64,000 nt of DNA from Bacilli bacterium (GTDB taxonomy: Bacteria > Bacillota_I > Bacilli_A > RF39 > UBA660). The position numbers and the translations under genes are program-made. The stretch lies in the NCBI GenBank assembly GCA_017436345.1, contig JAFSDH010000002.1, forward strand, positions 124,001-188,000, given 5' to 3'. The notes beneath the pieces are model-generated. The model was not told where the DNA came from, searched no databases, and was given only the letters and a program-made list of their open reading frames with translations. Of this stretch, positions 16,925-25,702 are shown piece after piece. How positions within the stretch are numbered: the stretch's first letter is position 1; each line of letters starts with the position of its first letter.

Positions 16925-18493
16925 ATGAACAATAAAAAAGAACAAGAAAGAGAAGAATTGCATAAAACAATTTGGAAAATTGCAAATGAACTTAGAGGTT
17001 CAGTTGATGGATGGGATTTTAAACAATATGTATTAGGATTATTATTTTATAGATTTATTTCTGAAAATGTAGAACATTATGTTAATGAAAATCAGAAAAA
17101 AGCAGGACTTATTGATTTTGAATATAAAAATATAAGTGATGAAGAAGCTTTATTTGGTAAACAATCAATACTTGACGATAAAGGACTATTTATATTACCA
17201 AGTGAGCTGTTTTGTAATGTAAGAAAAAATGCTGATAAAAATGAAAATTTAAATGTTGTAATTTCAAATATATTTAAAAATATTGAATCATCTGCAAGAG
17301 GAACAGCATCTGAAAATGATGTTAAAGGTTTATTTGATGATTTTACTATAGATAATAAATTAGGTAATACAGTGGATGAAAGAAATGAAAAATTAGTAAA
17401 GTTACTTAATGCTATCGGCAATTTAAAACTAGGAGATTACTACGATAATAATATAGATTTATTTGGTGATGCTTATGAATTTTTAATGACAATGTATGCA
17501 TCATCTGCTGGTAAATCAGGTGGAGAATTTTTCACGCCACAAGAAGTAGGGGAATTACTTGCAAGAATAGTAATACAAGATAAAACATCAGTAAATAAAG
17601 TATACGACCCTGCGTGTGGTTCAGGCGGTTTATTATTAAAATTTGCTAAAATACTTGGAAAAGAAAATGTAAGAGATGGATTTTTTGGACAAGAAATAAA
17701 TTTAACTACATACAACTTAGCTAGAATAAATATGTTTTTACACAATATAAATTACAATAAATTTCATATAGCAAGAGGAGATACATTAGTTCATCCAGAA
17801 CATTGGGATGATGAACCATTTGATGCGATTGTTTCTAATCCACCATATTCAATTAAATGGGCAGGAAAAGAAAATCCAATTTTAATAAATGATGAAAGAT
17901 TTTCACCAGCTGGAGTATTAGCACCTTCATCTAAAGCTGATTTAGCTTTTACTATGCACATGTTATCATGGTTAAGTCCTAAAGGAATCGCTGCTATAGT
18001 TGAGTTCCCAGGAGTACTTTATAGAGGAGGAGCAGAGCAAAAAATAAGACAATATATGATTGATAATAACTTTGTTGATGCAGTTATTCAATTACCATCA
18101 GATTTATTCTTTGGTACATCAATTGCTACATGTATATTAGTATTAAAGAAAAATAAAACAGACAATAGTATCTTATTTGTGGATGCTAGTGAAGAATTTG
18201 TTAGAAATACAAATAAAAATAAATTATCTGATGAAAATATAAATAATATTGTTAATTTATTAAAAGATAGAGTATCAGTCGATAATAAAGCTTATTTAGC
18301 TAGTTATGATGAAGTCAAAGAAAATGATTATAATATATCAGTAAATTCATATTTAATAACAAATGCTGGAGAAGTAGAAATAGATATAGAAGAAGTGAAT
18401 AAAAAACTTGCTGAAATAGTTCCAAGACAGCAACAAATAAGAAATGAACTAGAAGAAATAATCAGAGAATTGGAGTCTGATTATTATGAGTAA
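16925..18493 (+). CDS. hsdM: Type I restriction-modification system, DNA methyltransferase subunit
   Basis: HsdM methylates adenine in the recognition sequence and is the core of the M2S and R2M2S complexes. The 522-residue protein has the helical HsdM N-terminal domain and then the N6-adenine methyltransferase core. AdoMet motif I is DPACGSGG (about residue 228) and catalytic motif IV is NPPY (about 305). ATG 16925 is preferred because AAGG at 16911 is correctly spaced; an in-frame GTG at 16916 overlaps that site. It overlaps hsdS by 8 bases. The order hsdM-hsdS-hsdR without gaps implies one transcript. Confidence 0.95.
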   Translation: MNNKKEQEREELHKTIWKIANELRGSVDGWDFKQYVLGLLFYRFISENVEHYVNENQKKAGLIDFEYKNISDEEALFGKQSILDDKGLFILPSELFCNVRKNADKNENLNVVISNIFKNIESSARGTASENDVKGLFDDFTIDNKLGNTVDERNEKLVKLLNAIGNLKLGDYYDNNIDLFGDAYEFLMTMYASSAGKSGGEFFTPQEVGELLARIVIQDKTSVNKVYDPACGSGGLLLKFAKILGKENVRDGFFGQEINLTTYNLARINMFLHNINYNKFHIARGDTLVHPEHWDDEPFDAIVSNPPYSIKWAGKENPILINDERFSPAGVLAPSSKADLAFTMHMLSWLSPKGIAAIVEFPGVLYRGGAEQKIRQYMIDNNFVDAVIQLPSDLFFGTSIATCILVLKKNKTDNSILFVDASEEFVRNTNKNKLSDENINNIVNLLKDRVSVDNKAYLASYDEVKENDYNISVNSYLITNAGEVEIDIEEVNKKLAEIVPRQQQIRNELEEIIRELESDYYE

Positions 18494-19616
18494 GATTAAT
18501 GATTTAATTAAAGAATTATGTCCTAATGGAGTAAGATTCTATCAAATAAAGGATATAGCCAAAGTAACGATAGGTGAGTTTGTTCATAAAAATAAACAAA
18601 CAGCAGATGGTGAATATCCAGTTTATAATGGTGGAACATCAAACACTGGTTTTTATGATGAATATAATAATGATGGACAGAAAGTAATTATTAGTGCAAG
18701 AGGAGCAAATGCAGGCTTTATTAATAGAGTAAGAGGCAAATATTGGGCTGGTAATAGTTGTTATACAATTAATATAAATGATGAAACTTTATTAGATTGG
18801 AATTTTTTATATCAATATCTAAAAAATAATCAGAAAGTATTATTAGGTGTTCAACAAACTGGTAGTATTCCTTCAATTTCAAAAAAACAAGTAGAAGATT
18901 TTAAAATTGCAGTTCCTCCATTAAAAGTACAAGAAGAAATAGTTAGAATTCTTGATAAATTTGGCGAGTTGGAAGCGGAGTTAGAAGCGGAGTTAGAAGC
19001 GAGAAAGAGTCAGTATGAGTTTTGGCGTGGACAAATGTTTAAGCGTAAAGGTAATACCAAAATATCTGATATGTTCACAAGAGTTAAAGGTACTGCAATA
19101 ACAGCTGGAAAGATGAAAGAAATAGAAGATACTAACGGTAAAATAAGAATATTTGCTGGAGGACAAACTGCTGTTAATGCAAATCTTGAAGATATTCCTA
19201 AAGCAAATATTATTGATTATCCATGTGTAATAGTACAATCTCGTGGATTGATTGATTTTGTGTATTACGATAAGCCATTTACATTTAAAAATGAAATGTG
19301 GGCATATAGTTGTGATAATAAAGTAACAGTTAAATACTTATATTATTATTTGAAGAATAATGTTAACTATTTTAGAGAAATTGGTACACAGATGGGTTCA
19401 ATGCCTCAAATATCATTGCCAGTTACTGAAAAATTTGAAATATATTTACCTACATTAGAAGAACAGAAAAAGGTAGTAGACATTTTAGATAAATTTTCAA
19501 AATTAGTTAATTCATATACAGAAGGTCTTCCTGCAGAAATAGAATTAAGAAGAAAACAATATGAGTATTACAGAAATAAGTTGTTAAGCTTTGAGGAGTT
19601 GAGTAATAATGAATAA
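18486..19616 (+). CDS. hsdS: Type I restriction-modification system, specificity subunit
   Basis: HsdS chooses the bipartite DNA target. The 376-residue protein has two target-recognition domains (about residues 20-150 and 190-325). Each is followed by a conserved helical spacer: 'VQEEIVRILDKFGELEAELEA...RKSQYEFWR' and 'EQKKVVDILDKFSKL...RRKQYEYYRNKLL'. The pseudo-symmetric arrangement is typical. The central spacer carries three in-frame ELEA repeats (18966-19001), comparable to the TAEL repeats of EcoR124I. It overlaps hsdM upstream and hsdR downstream by 8 bases each. Both recognition domains appear complete, so it should be functional. Confidence 0.93.
   Translation: MSKINDLIKELCPNGVRFYQIKDIAKVTIGEFVHKNKQTADGEYPVYNGGTSNTGFYDEYNNDGQKVIISARGANAGFINRVRGKYWAGNSCYTININDETLLDWNFLYQYLKNNQKVLLGVQQTGSIPSISKKQVEDFKIAVPPLKVQEEIVRILDKFGELEAELEAELEARKSQYEFWRGQMFKRKGNTKISDMFTRVKGTAITAGKMKEIEDTNGKIRIFAGGQTAVNANLEDIPKANIIDYPCVIVQSRGLIDFVYYDKPFTFKNEMWAYSCDNKVTVKYLYYYLKNNVNYFREIGTQMGSMPQISLPVTEKFEIYLPTLEEQKKVVDILDKFSKLVNSYTEGLPAEIELRRKQYEYYRNKLLSFEELSNNE
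18966..19001 (+). repeat. Three tandem 12-bp repeats in hsdS coding ELEA units
   Basis: GAGTTGGAAGCG is followed by two copies of GAGTTAGAAGCG, all in frame. They sit between the two target-recognition domains in the central helical spacer, where repeat number changes the spacing of the recognised half-sites in EcoR124-type enzymes. Confidence 0.9.
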
Positions 19617-22600
19617 TATAGGTTTAATTAGTGAAAATGATAACTCTACTGTATTAGCTGAATATATTGGATTGAATAGAGTTGCTACATCTTTTCAAGG
19701 TGAAGAAGCTTTAGAAAAAGAATTAATTAATACTTTAATTGAACAAGGATATGAAAGATTATTAATTAATAATGAAACAGAATTAATTCTTAATTTGAGA
19801 AGGCAATTGGAAGAACTTAATAATTATCGTTTTACTGATGGTGAATGGGAACATTTCTTAACTAAAGTTATTGCCAATAAGAATGATTATATAATTGAAA
19901 AAACAAGATTAATTCAAGAAGATTATAAACAAGAAATAACTTTAGACACAGGTGAAAAAAGAAATATTTATTTAATTGATAAAAAAAATATTCATAATAA
20001 TAGCGTTCAAGTTTTAAATCAATATATCAATAATGATGGTAATTATGATAATAGATATGATGTTACTATTTTAGTTAACGGTCTTCCTTTAGTTCATGTC
20101 GAATTAAAGAAAAGAGGAGTAGATTTAAGAGAAGCATTTAATCAAATCGAGAGGTACCAAAGAGATTCTTTCTGGGCTGGTTCTGGATTATATAATTTTG
20201 TTCAAATATTTGTTATTTCAAATGGGACATTAACTAAGTATTATTCTAATACTACTAGGGAATTTCATATAAACAATCAAAAGAAAAAGAAATCTAATTC
20301 ATTTGAGTTTACTTCTTATTGGGCAGATCAAAAAAATAATGGTGTTACAGATTTAATTGATTTTGCTAAAACTTTTTTTACTAAACATACTTTATTAAAT
20401 ATATTAACTAAGTATTGTGTATTTACAAGTGAAGAAGATTTGCTTGTAATGAGACCATATCAAATAGTTGCTACTGAAAAAATATTAAATAGAATTAAAG
20501 TAGCATATAATAATAAATTTTTTGGAAAGATAAATGCTGGTGGTTATATCTGGCATACAACGGGTTCTGGTAAAACTTTAACTTCTTTTAAAACATCTCA
20601 ATTAGCTAGTAAATTAGATTTTATTGATAAAGTATTATTCGTTGTTGATAGAAAAGATTTGGACTATCAAACAATGAAAGAATATGATCGTTTTAAAGAA
20701 GGAGCAGCTAACTCGAATACATCTACAAAAGTATTAGAAGAACAATTAAATGATCCTAATGCTAAAATTATTATTACTACTATTCAAAAATTATCCCAAT
20801 TTATTAAAAAGAATGCTGATAGTGAAGTGTTTAATAAACATGTAGTATTTATATTTGATGAATGTCATAGATCGCAATTCGGTGAAATGCATAAGTCAAT
20901 AATAAAAAAATTCAATAAGTATTATATATTCGGATTTACTGGTACTCCAATATTTCCTGAAAATGCTAGAACTATTAAAGGGATATCAGAAACTACAGAA
21001 CAAGTATTTGGTCAAAGATTACATACTTATACAATTGTAAATGCAATAGCTGATAAAAATGTTTTGCCTTTTAGATATGAATATATTGGTAGAGTTGATA
21101 TTGGTGATGATGTTAAAGATGAAAGAATTTATAACATAGATGAAGAAAAACTATTTGATAACAAAATAAGAATAAATTTGATTACAGAATATATAGTAGA
21201 CCATTATAGTATAAAAACAAAAACTAGTGAGTCTTATATATATTCAACACTTGATAATGTTGTTGAAGTAGCTAAAAAACACAGTGCAGAAGAAATTAAA
21301 TCAAAGAAAAATGTAAATGGATTTAACTCAATTTTTGCAACATCAAGTATAAAAATGGCAAAAGAATATTATAGTGAATTTAAAAAAGTATTATCAACTA
21401 AGAATAGTAATTTAAAAGTAGCATTAATATATTCATATGGTGTTAATGGTGAAGATGGAAATATTGATGAAAATTCTGAGTCAACAGAAGCATTAAGTGT
21501 TGATGATAGAACATTCTTAGATAGTACAATTAAAGATTATAATAAAATATTTGGAACTAGCTATGATACATCCTCAGAAAGATTCCAAAATTATTATAAA
21601 GATGTTTCTTTAAGAATGAAGAATAGGGAAATAGATATTTTAATTGTTGCTAATATGTTCCTAACTGGATTTGATGCAAAAACTTTAAATACTTTATGGG
21701 TTGATAAAAATTTAAAATGGCATGGATTAATTCAAGCATTTTCAAGAACAAACAGAATCTTAAATAGTGTTAAAACTTATGGAAACATAGTATCATTTAG
21801 AAACTTAGAAGATAGACTTAATGAAGCATTAGCTAAATTTGGTGACGAAGATGCCAGCGGTGTTGTTTTATTAAAACCATATAAAGATTATTACTATGGG
21901 TATGAAGATGATAATGGTAAAACGTTTGAAGGTTATAAAACTTTAGTTGAAAAATTAATGTCTAAATTTGTACCGGGTGAATTAATGCAAAGTGAACAAG
22001 AACAAAAAGAGTTTATTAAACTTTATGGTGCAATCTTAAAAGTAACAAATATTTTATCAGCTTTTGATGAATTTAAAGATGAAGAATTAATTAACGAAAG
22101 AGATAAACAAGATTTTCATAGTATATATATTGAGCTTTATAAAGAATTTAGAAATAAAGCAAAAAGAGATAAAGTAGATGTATCAGAAGATGTTGTATTT
22201 GAAATGGAATTAATTAAATCTATTGAAGTAAATATTGACTATATTTTAGGATTAGTTAAAAAGTATCATGAATCTAATATGGAAGATAAAGAAATATTAG
22301 TAACAATTCAAAAGACAATTATGGCTAGTCCAGATTTAAGAAATAAAAAAGATTTAATTATGGCGTTTATTGAGTCGCTAAATCAAAACTCTAATGTTTA
22401 TGGGGATTTTGAAGCATTCATGAATAGTAAGAAAAAAGAAGAACTAGACCAAATTATTTCAGACGAAGGATTAAATAAAGAAGAAACATATAATTTTATT
22501 CAAAGATCATTTGAACAAGGAAAAGTAGAAACAAATGGTATGGAAGTATCTAATATTCTTCCACCAATGAATATGTTTACTCCAACAAATGATAGACAAG

Positions 22601-22677
22601 AAAAGAAGAATAAAGTTATAGATAAATTATTAGAATTCTTTGATAAATTTTTTAGTATATCTAGTAATAAGTTATAA
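19609..22677 (+). CDS. hsdR: Type I restriction-modification system, restriction/translocase subunit
   Basis: HsdR translocates DNA and cleaves unmodified DNA far from the recognition site. The 1022-residue protein has an N-terminal endonuclease domain with an Asp (YDVTILVNG, about residue 151) and VELKK (Glu about 165), matching the PD...ExK motif. Two RecA-like motor domains follow: TTGSGKT (Walker A, about 317), DECHRSQFG (motif II, about 417), FTGTPI (motif III) and QAFSRTNR (motif VI, about 710). The C-terminal helical part binds HsdM. All catalytic residues are present. It starts at ATG inside the hsdS stop region and ends before a strong terminator. Confidence 0.95.
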   Translation: MNNIGLISENDNSTVLAEYIGLNRVATSFQGEEALEKELINTLIEQGYERLLINNETELILNLRRQLEELNNYRFTDGEWEHFLTKVIANKNDYIIEKTRLIQEDYKQEITLDTGEKRNIYLIDKKNIHNNSVQVLNQYINNDGNYDNRYDVTILVNGLPLVHVELKKRGVDLREAFNQIERYQRDSFWAGSGLYNFVQIFVISNGTLTKYYSNTTREFHINNQKKKKSNSFEFTSYWADQKNNGVTDLIDFAKTFFTKHTLLNILTKYCVFTSEEDLLVMRPYQIVATEKILNRIKVAYNNKFFGKINAGGYIWHTTGSGKTLTSFKTSQLASKLDFIDKVLFVVDRKDLDYQTMKEYDRFKEGAANSNTSTKVLEEQLNDPNAKIIITTIQKLSQFIKKNADSEVFNKHVVFIFDECHRSQFGEMHKSIIKKFNKYYIFGFTGTPIFPENARTIKGISETTEQVFGQRLHTYTIVNAIADKNVLPFRYEYIGRVDIGDDVKDERIYNIDEEKLFDNKIRINLITEYIVDHYSIKTKTSESYIYSTLDNVVEVAKKHSAEEIKSKKNVNGFNSIFATSSIKMAKEYYSEFKKVLSTKNSNLKVALIYSYGVNGEDGNIDENSESTEALSVDDRTFLDSTIKDYNKIFGTSYDTSSERFQNYYKDVSLRMKNREIDILIVANMFLTGFDAKTLNTLWVDKNLKWHGLIQAFSRTNRILNSVKTYGNIVSFRNLEDRLNEALAKFGDEDASGVVLLKPYKDYYYGYEDDNGKTFEGYKTLVEKLMSKFVPGELMQSEQEQKEFIKLYGAILKVTNILSAFDEFKDEELINERDKQDFHSIYIELYKEFRNKAKRDKVDVSEDVVFEMELIKSIEVNIDYILGLVKKYHESNMEDKEILVTIQKTIMASPDLRNKKDLIMAFIESLNQNSNVYGDFEAFMNSKKKEELDQIISDEGLNKEETYNFIQRSFEQGKVETNGMEVSNILPPMNMFTPTNDRQEKKNKVIDKLLEFFDKFFSISSNKL

Positions 22678-22702
22678 AAATTGTTAAAATAGTATTGATA
22701 AT

Positions 22703-22745
22703 AGAGTATATTTCATTTTATTTAAGATGGAATATGCTCTTTTTT
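22703..22745 (+). terminator. Terminator after hsdR
   Basis: A 12-bp stem with G-T pairs (AGAGTATATTTC / GGAATATGCTCT) is followed by TTTTT. Its left arm is identical over 19 bases to the terminator arm at 38598-38616. Confidence 0.85.
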
Positions 22746-22761
22746 AGATATAGGAGGAAGT

Positions 22762-23472
22762 ATGAAAGATATTTTAAAACTTATAAATGATAATGCGATT
22801 TTGGCATCTTTGATTACATTAATGATTTCAACGATTATTCAGATAATTTTTAGAGCAAGCGATAGGAAATATAATGATAAAAAAGATAGGGTAAAAGAAA
22901 ATAGAAGAGAATATGAAAATAAAGCGGAAATGCTAATAGATAATAACATGGAAGATGATGGAACGATACCATGTATTAGACTATTTATGACAGATTTTGA
23001 TGCTCATGTATCCAAAGAAGAGGTTATATTTAATTATCGTAAAGATATATTAAACTCAAAGAAATACAAACATTTAATATTTTATATTAAGAATATTGGT
23101 AAAGCAGATATAAATCAATTAGATATATGTGTAACTAATCAAAAACACCATATGTTATGTCAAATAGATAGTTTAAAAACTGTGGTAAAAAATAATGTTG
23201 TTAATTATAGTTATTGCTTTGATAGAAAAATAATGAAAGGTAAGGCAATTAAAATAGATATAGCTTATTTAGAGGACTCTAAAATTTTTCATTTAGCTAG
23301 TTCGGAATTGTCTTTGTTATTTAGAGACTCTTATAATAATTTATATCAACAACCATTTTTTATTGGACAAAAAAACTTGTATGAACCATATAAAATAAAA
23401 GAAAAAGATTACAGAATTTATGTTACAGTAGATACAGCACTTGAGTGCTTTAAAAATCCATGGATGTGGTAA
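22762..23472 (+). CDS. Hypothetical protein with N-terminal membrane helix, downstream of hsdR
   Basis: The 236-residue protein has one hydrophobic segment at residues 12-30 (ILASLITLMISTIIQIIF), a charged juxtamembrane stretch, and a soluble alpha/beta domain of about 180 residues. No catalytic motif is visible. RBS AGGAGG lies 8 bases before ATG. It follows the hsdR terminator by 16 bases with no evident promoter, so it probably depends on readthrough from the restriction operon. No family recognised; a link to restriction is inference from position only. Confidence 0.65.
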   Translation: MKDILKLINDNAILASLITLMISTIIQIIFRASDRKYNDKKDRVKENRREYENKAEMLIDNNMEDDGTIPCIRLFMTDFDAHVSKEEVIFNYRKDILNSKKYKHLIFYIKNIGKADINQLDICVTNQKHHMLCQIDSLKTVVKNNVVNYSYCFDRKIMKGKAIKIDIAYLEDSKIFHLASSELSLLFRDSYNNLYQQPFFIGQKNLYEPYKIKEKDYRIYVTVDTALECFKNPWMW

Positions 23473-23777
23473 CGACATAAAAATGCACTAATGTTAAAGA
23501 AAAAGTCGCAGCATATTTTAGCCATTAATTTGAAATAATTAATGTAGATATTATTACATATTTTCATCAAAAGAAATATGTTTTTTATGCAAAAGTTATA
23601 TAAATAAATTAAAGCGATAATGATAATTATAATCCAGCAAGATGTAGTTATAAAATGTAAGCATGATTTTAATAACCCAAATTTTTAAAAAACAACCATA
23701 AAAATTCCATGATATTGCTTGAAAATGAAATTTGTGGTAGAATTGATCTATCAGGCTAACTTTGATGGAGGTGTGGT
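23473..23777. other. Intergenic stretch with a possible promoter only
   Basis: About 305 AT-rich bases without a credible gene. A weak inverted repeat CATTAATT/AATTAATG occurs at about 23524-23545. A possible promoter TTGCTT-N17-TAGAAT lies about 50 bases before the next start, followed by a GGAGGTG ribosome binding site. Nothing else recognisable. Confidence 0.5.
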
Positions 23778-24500
23778 ATGATATCGTTAAAAAATTATAT
23801 TAAGAAATTAAATTTTTATGAGATGACGGAATTTGAAAAAATAAAACATATTTCTTATTACTTGTATTCAGCAGGAGTTAAGGAGTTTGAAATAGAACTA
23901 CTTGTTGATAAGCTAAAAGAAAATGGTTTTTATATATCAAATTTATCAAGACTTAAAAGAAGGGTAAGAGATAGTAAATTGTTTAAAAAAGTAACTCCTG
24001 ATACCTATACATTGACTACGGTTGCACACAATGAATTAAAAACTTTAAATCAGTATTTTGAAAGTGAAGAAGTGGAAGTAGTTGAAATGGAACTTCTAGA
24101 AATGAATATTTTTTGTGGACATACTAATTATCTAAATAAATTAGTATTACAGGCAAATAAATGTTACGAAGAAAAGTGTTATGATGCTTGCGCTACTATG
24201 TTAAGACGAATTTTAGAAATTTTATTAATAAAAAGTTATGAAGAGTTAGGGATTGAACAAAATATAAAAGATTCTAATGGTAATTATTTTTTGCTTGAAA
24301 AAATCTGTAATGATGCAAAAACGAATACCAGTTTAAATCTTTCAAGAATTAAAAATAAATTAGACATATTAAGAAATATTGGAAACTATGCTGCACATAG
24401 AATAACGTATAACACTACTAAAAAAGATATAGATGAAATAAAAGTAGATTTAAGAGTTATACTTGAAGAATTACTTTATAAAGCTAATTTCATACAGTAA
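23778..24500 (+). CDS. Winged-helix protein with DUF4145/HEPN-like C-terminal domain
   Basis: The 240-residue protein has an N-terminal helix-turn-helix region (residues about 15-85, with ISNLSRLKRRVRDSKLFKKV). Its C-terminal half resembles DUF4145, a HEPN-related helical domain: YDACATMLRRILEILL followed by LRNIGNYAAH. In this family the conserved Arg...His can be part of an RNase centre or only structural, so activity is uncertain. RBS GGAGGTG precedes ATG. The next gene starts 14 bases downstream and is probably a functional partner. DUF4145 proteins are frequent in restriction and defence islands, which fits the context. Confidence 0.65.
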   Translation: MISLKNYIKKLNFYEMTEFEKIKHISYYLYSAGVKEFEIELLVDKLKENGFYISNLSRLKRRVRDSKLFKKVTPDTYTLTTVAHNELKTLNQYFESEEVEVVEMELLEMNIFCGHTNYLNKLVLQANKCYEEKCYDACATMLRRILEILLIKSYEELGIEQNIKDSNGNYFLLEKICNDAKTNTSLNLSRIKNKLDILRNIGNYAAHRITYNTTKKDIDEIKVDLRVILEELLYKANFIQ

Positions 24501-24514
24501 GGGAGGTTTTATTA

Positions 24515-25411
24515 ATGAATAATAGTAGATTAAAAATAAAGTATGGGATGATAGAGTTTGAAATTGAAAGTGATCCGGAAACAATAGAAAAAGAAAGAAA
24601 AGCTTTTTTGGAAACATTACCAACAATATCTGTGCTTTCAAATAACAAGCCCGTATATGAAGCAGAAAAGGTTGAATTGATTGATGAACCGAGAATGAAG
24701 GCTCTGCCTAGTCAAACTCCAAATATAACAACTAATTTAAATACTTTTCTTCAAGAAAAAGGATTTAGTTCAGACATAGATAAATGTTTGGGAGTTATTT
24801 ATTTTATGAATAATGTAGAAAATGAAGAAAGTGTAAGTAATCAAACTATAAAGGCAAGAATGCAAAAATCAAAATTATCTATTCCGAAAAGTCTTTCGGT
24901 TGCTTTGAACGGTTTAACAACAAAAGGATACATTCAGTTGTTTGACAAAGATGGGAATAAAGGAATGAACTATTATATAACTCCTGAAGGTATACAATAT
25001 ATAGAAGCGTATGAAAAAAAAGAAAAAAAAGTTAAAACTATAAAAAGAAATAAATCTTTAAAGCGCACTAGTGAAAACAGATATGATTCATTAACAAAAG
25101 AAATAATGTGTTTAGATGATTATCCGGCTTTTTCTAAATTAAAGACAAGCAAAGAAAAAATAATGTTATTAATGTATATAATGAAGAAAAGAGATCTAGG
25201 AGAATATTTTACAGTTTCTGAGATAAAGAGTGTTATATCTCAAATATTTAATGAAAGATTAAGTGATGATGCTATAAAAGGTGTATTTAAAAATAGATCA
25301 ACAGCTAAATACTTTGATAAAAAGAAGTTAGAGAATAATAATAAGGTTTTTGAATACAAAATGCTACAAAATGGTTTTGATTATTTTGAAGACGCTATTA
25401 TAAATAAATAG
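24515..25411 (+). CDS. Hypothetical protein with helix-turn-helix-like segments, partner of the DUF4145-like gene
   Basis: The 298-residue soluble protein follows an AAGGGAGG site. The N-terminal ~90 residues are acidic. Residues about 90-170 look like a winged-helix domain (VSNQTIKARMQKSKLSIPKSLSVALNGLTTKGYIQL). A Lys-rich linker and a second possible helix-turn-helix (FTVSEIKSVISQIFNERLSDDAIKGVFKNR) follow. No enzyme motif is visible. The two HTH-like segments and tight linkage to the DUF4145-like gene suggest a regulator or DNA-binding partner; the family is not recognised. Confidence 0.6.
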   Translation: MNNSRLKIKYGMIEFEIESDPETIEKERKAFLETLPTISVLSNNKPVYEAEKVELIDEPRMKALPSQTPNITTNLNTFLQEKGFSSDIDKCLGVIYFMNNVENEESVSNQTIKARMQKSKLSIPKSLSVALNGLTTKGYIQLFDKDGNKGMNYYITPEGIQYIEAYEKKEKKVKTIKRNKSLKRTSENRYDSLTKEIMCLDDYPAFSKLKTSKEKIMLLMYIMKKRDLGEYFTVSEIKSVISQIFNERLSDDAIKGVFKNRSTAKYFDKKKLENNNKVFEYKMLQNGFDYFEDAIINK

Positions 25412-25448
25412 TATTAATGTGAATTAAGAAAGAAATCATATTTTAACT

Positions 25449-25470
25449 AGACACTTATGTGTCTTTTTTT
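25449..25470 (+). terminator. Terminator after the HTH/DUF4145-like pair
   Basis: Stem AGACAC / GTGTCT with a TTAT loop and seven Ts. Confidence 0.85.
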
Positions 25471-25496
25471 CTTAATTTGCATCTTTCCCTCTTTTG

Positions 25497-25505
25497 TGTT
25501 ATAAT
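25497..25505 (+). promoter_or_regulatory. Extended -10 promoter of the ABC transporter leader
   Basis: TGT-TATAAT, with TATAAT at 25500-25505. It starts a leader of roughly 190 nt before the transporter gene. The leader opens with a hairpin whose arms are GTAGTAAA and TTTACTAC. Confidence 0.65.
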
Positions 25506-25573
25506 GTGCCTGTAGTAAATCAATTAGCCCATTCGCGTTTTACTACCATATAAACTTTAAGTTTAAAGGAATA

Positions 25574-25702
25574 ATGATGAGCCTTAAGAATCTCCTCATG
25601 AATGGCAAAAAACAAATCACAGTAAGAATTGTGATAGTTTTTGCTGTTTATGAAAGGAGGTTCTTTTTTATATCACAAATACTTAAGGAGGAATATATAT
25701 GA
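25574..25702 (+). CDS. 42-codon leader peptide overlapping the ABC transporter start
   Basis: ATGATG at 25574/25577 follows AAAGGA at suitable spacing. The frame stays open for 42 codons (starting MMSLKNLLMNGKKQ) and ends at a TGA that shares ATGA with the transporter start. The C-terminal half is hydrophobic and aromatic (VRIVIVFAVYERRFFF). Most of the ORF is laid over an inferred terminator hairpin (25586-25669). This matches the logic of BmrB, the leader of the Bacillus subtilis BmrCD multidrug ABC transporter, where slowed ribosomes prevent terminator formation. There is no evident sequence homology; the similarity is in layout. It is too short to assign by homology. Confidence 0.6.
   Translation: MMSLKNLLMNGKKQITVRIVIVFAVYERRFFFISQILKEEYI
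25586..25669 (+). promoter_or_regulatory. Conditional terminator (attenuator) in the ABC transporter leader
   Basis: AAGAATCTCC (25586-25595) pairs with GGAGGTTCTT (25656-25665), with one G-U pair, followed by TTTT. Inner TCAT/ATGA pairing and a nested hairpin (GCAAAAAAC...GTTTTTGC enclosing ATCACA...TGTGAT) fill the loop. The left arm also lies within an alternative small hairpin, ATGAG/CTCAT, that could act as antiterminator. The structure lies inside the leader ORF, so ribosome position should decide folding. Confidence 0.55.

Noticed and set aside
17092-17745. Minus-strand frames opposite hsdM
   Set aside because: They are antisense shadows of hsdM, whose motifs are clear on the plus strand.
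25505-25698. Metabolite riboswitch in the ABC transporter leader
   Set aside because: No known aptamer core recognised; the leader ORF across the terminator explains the structure better.
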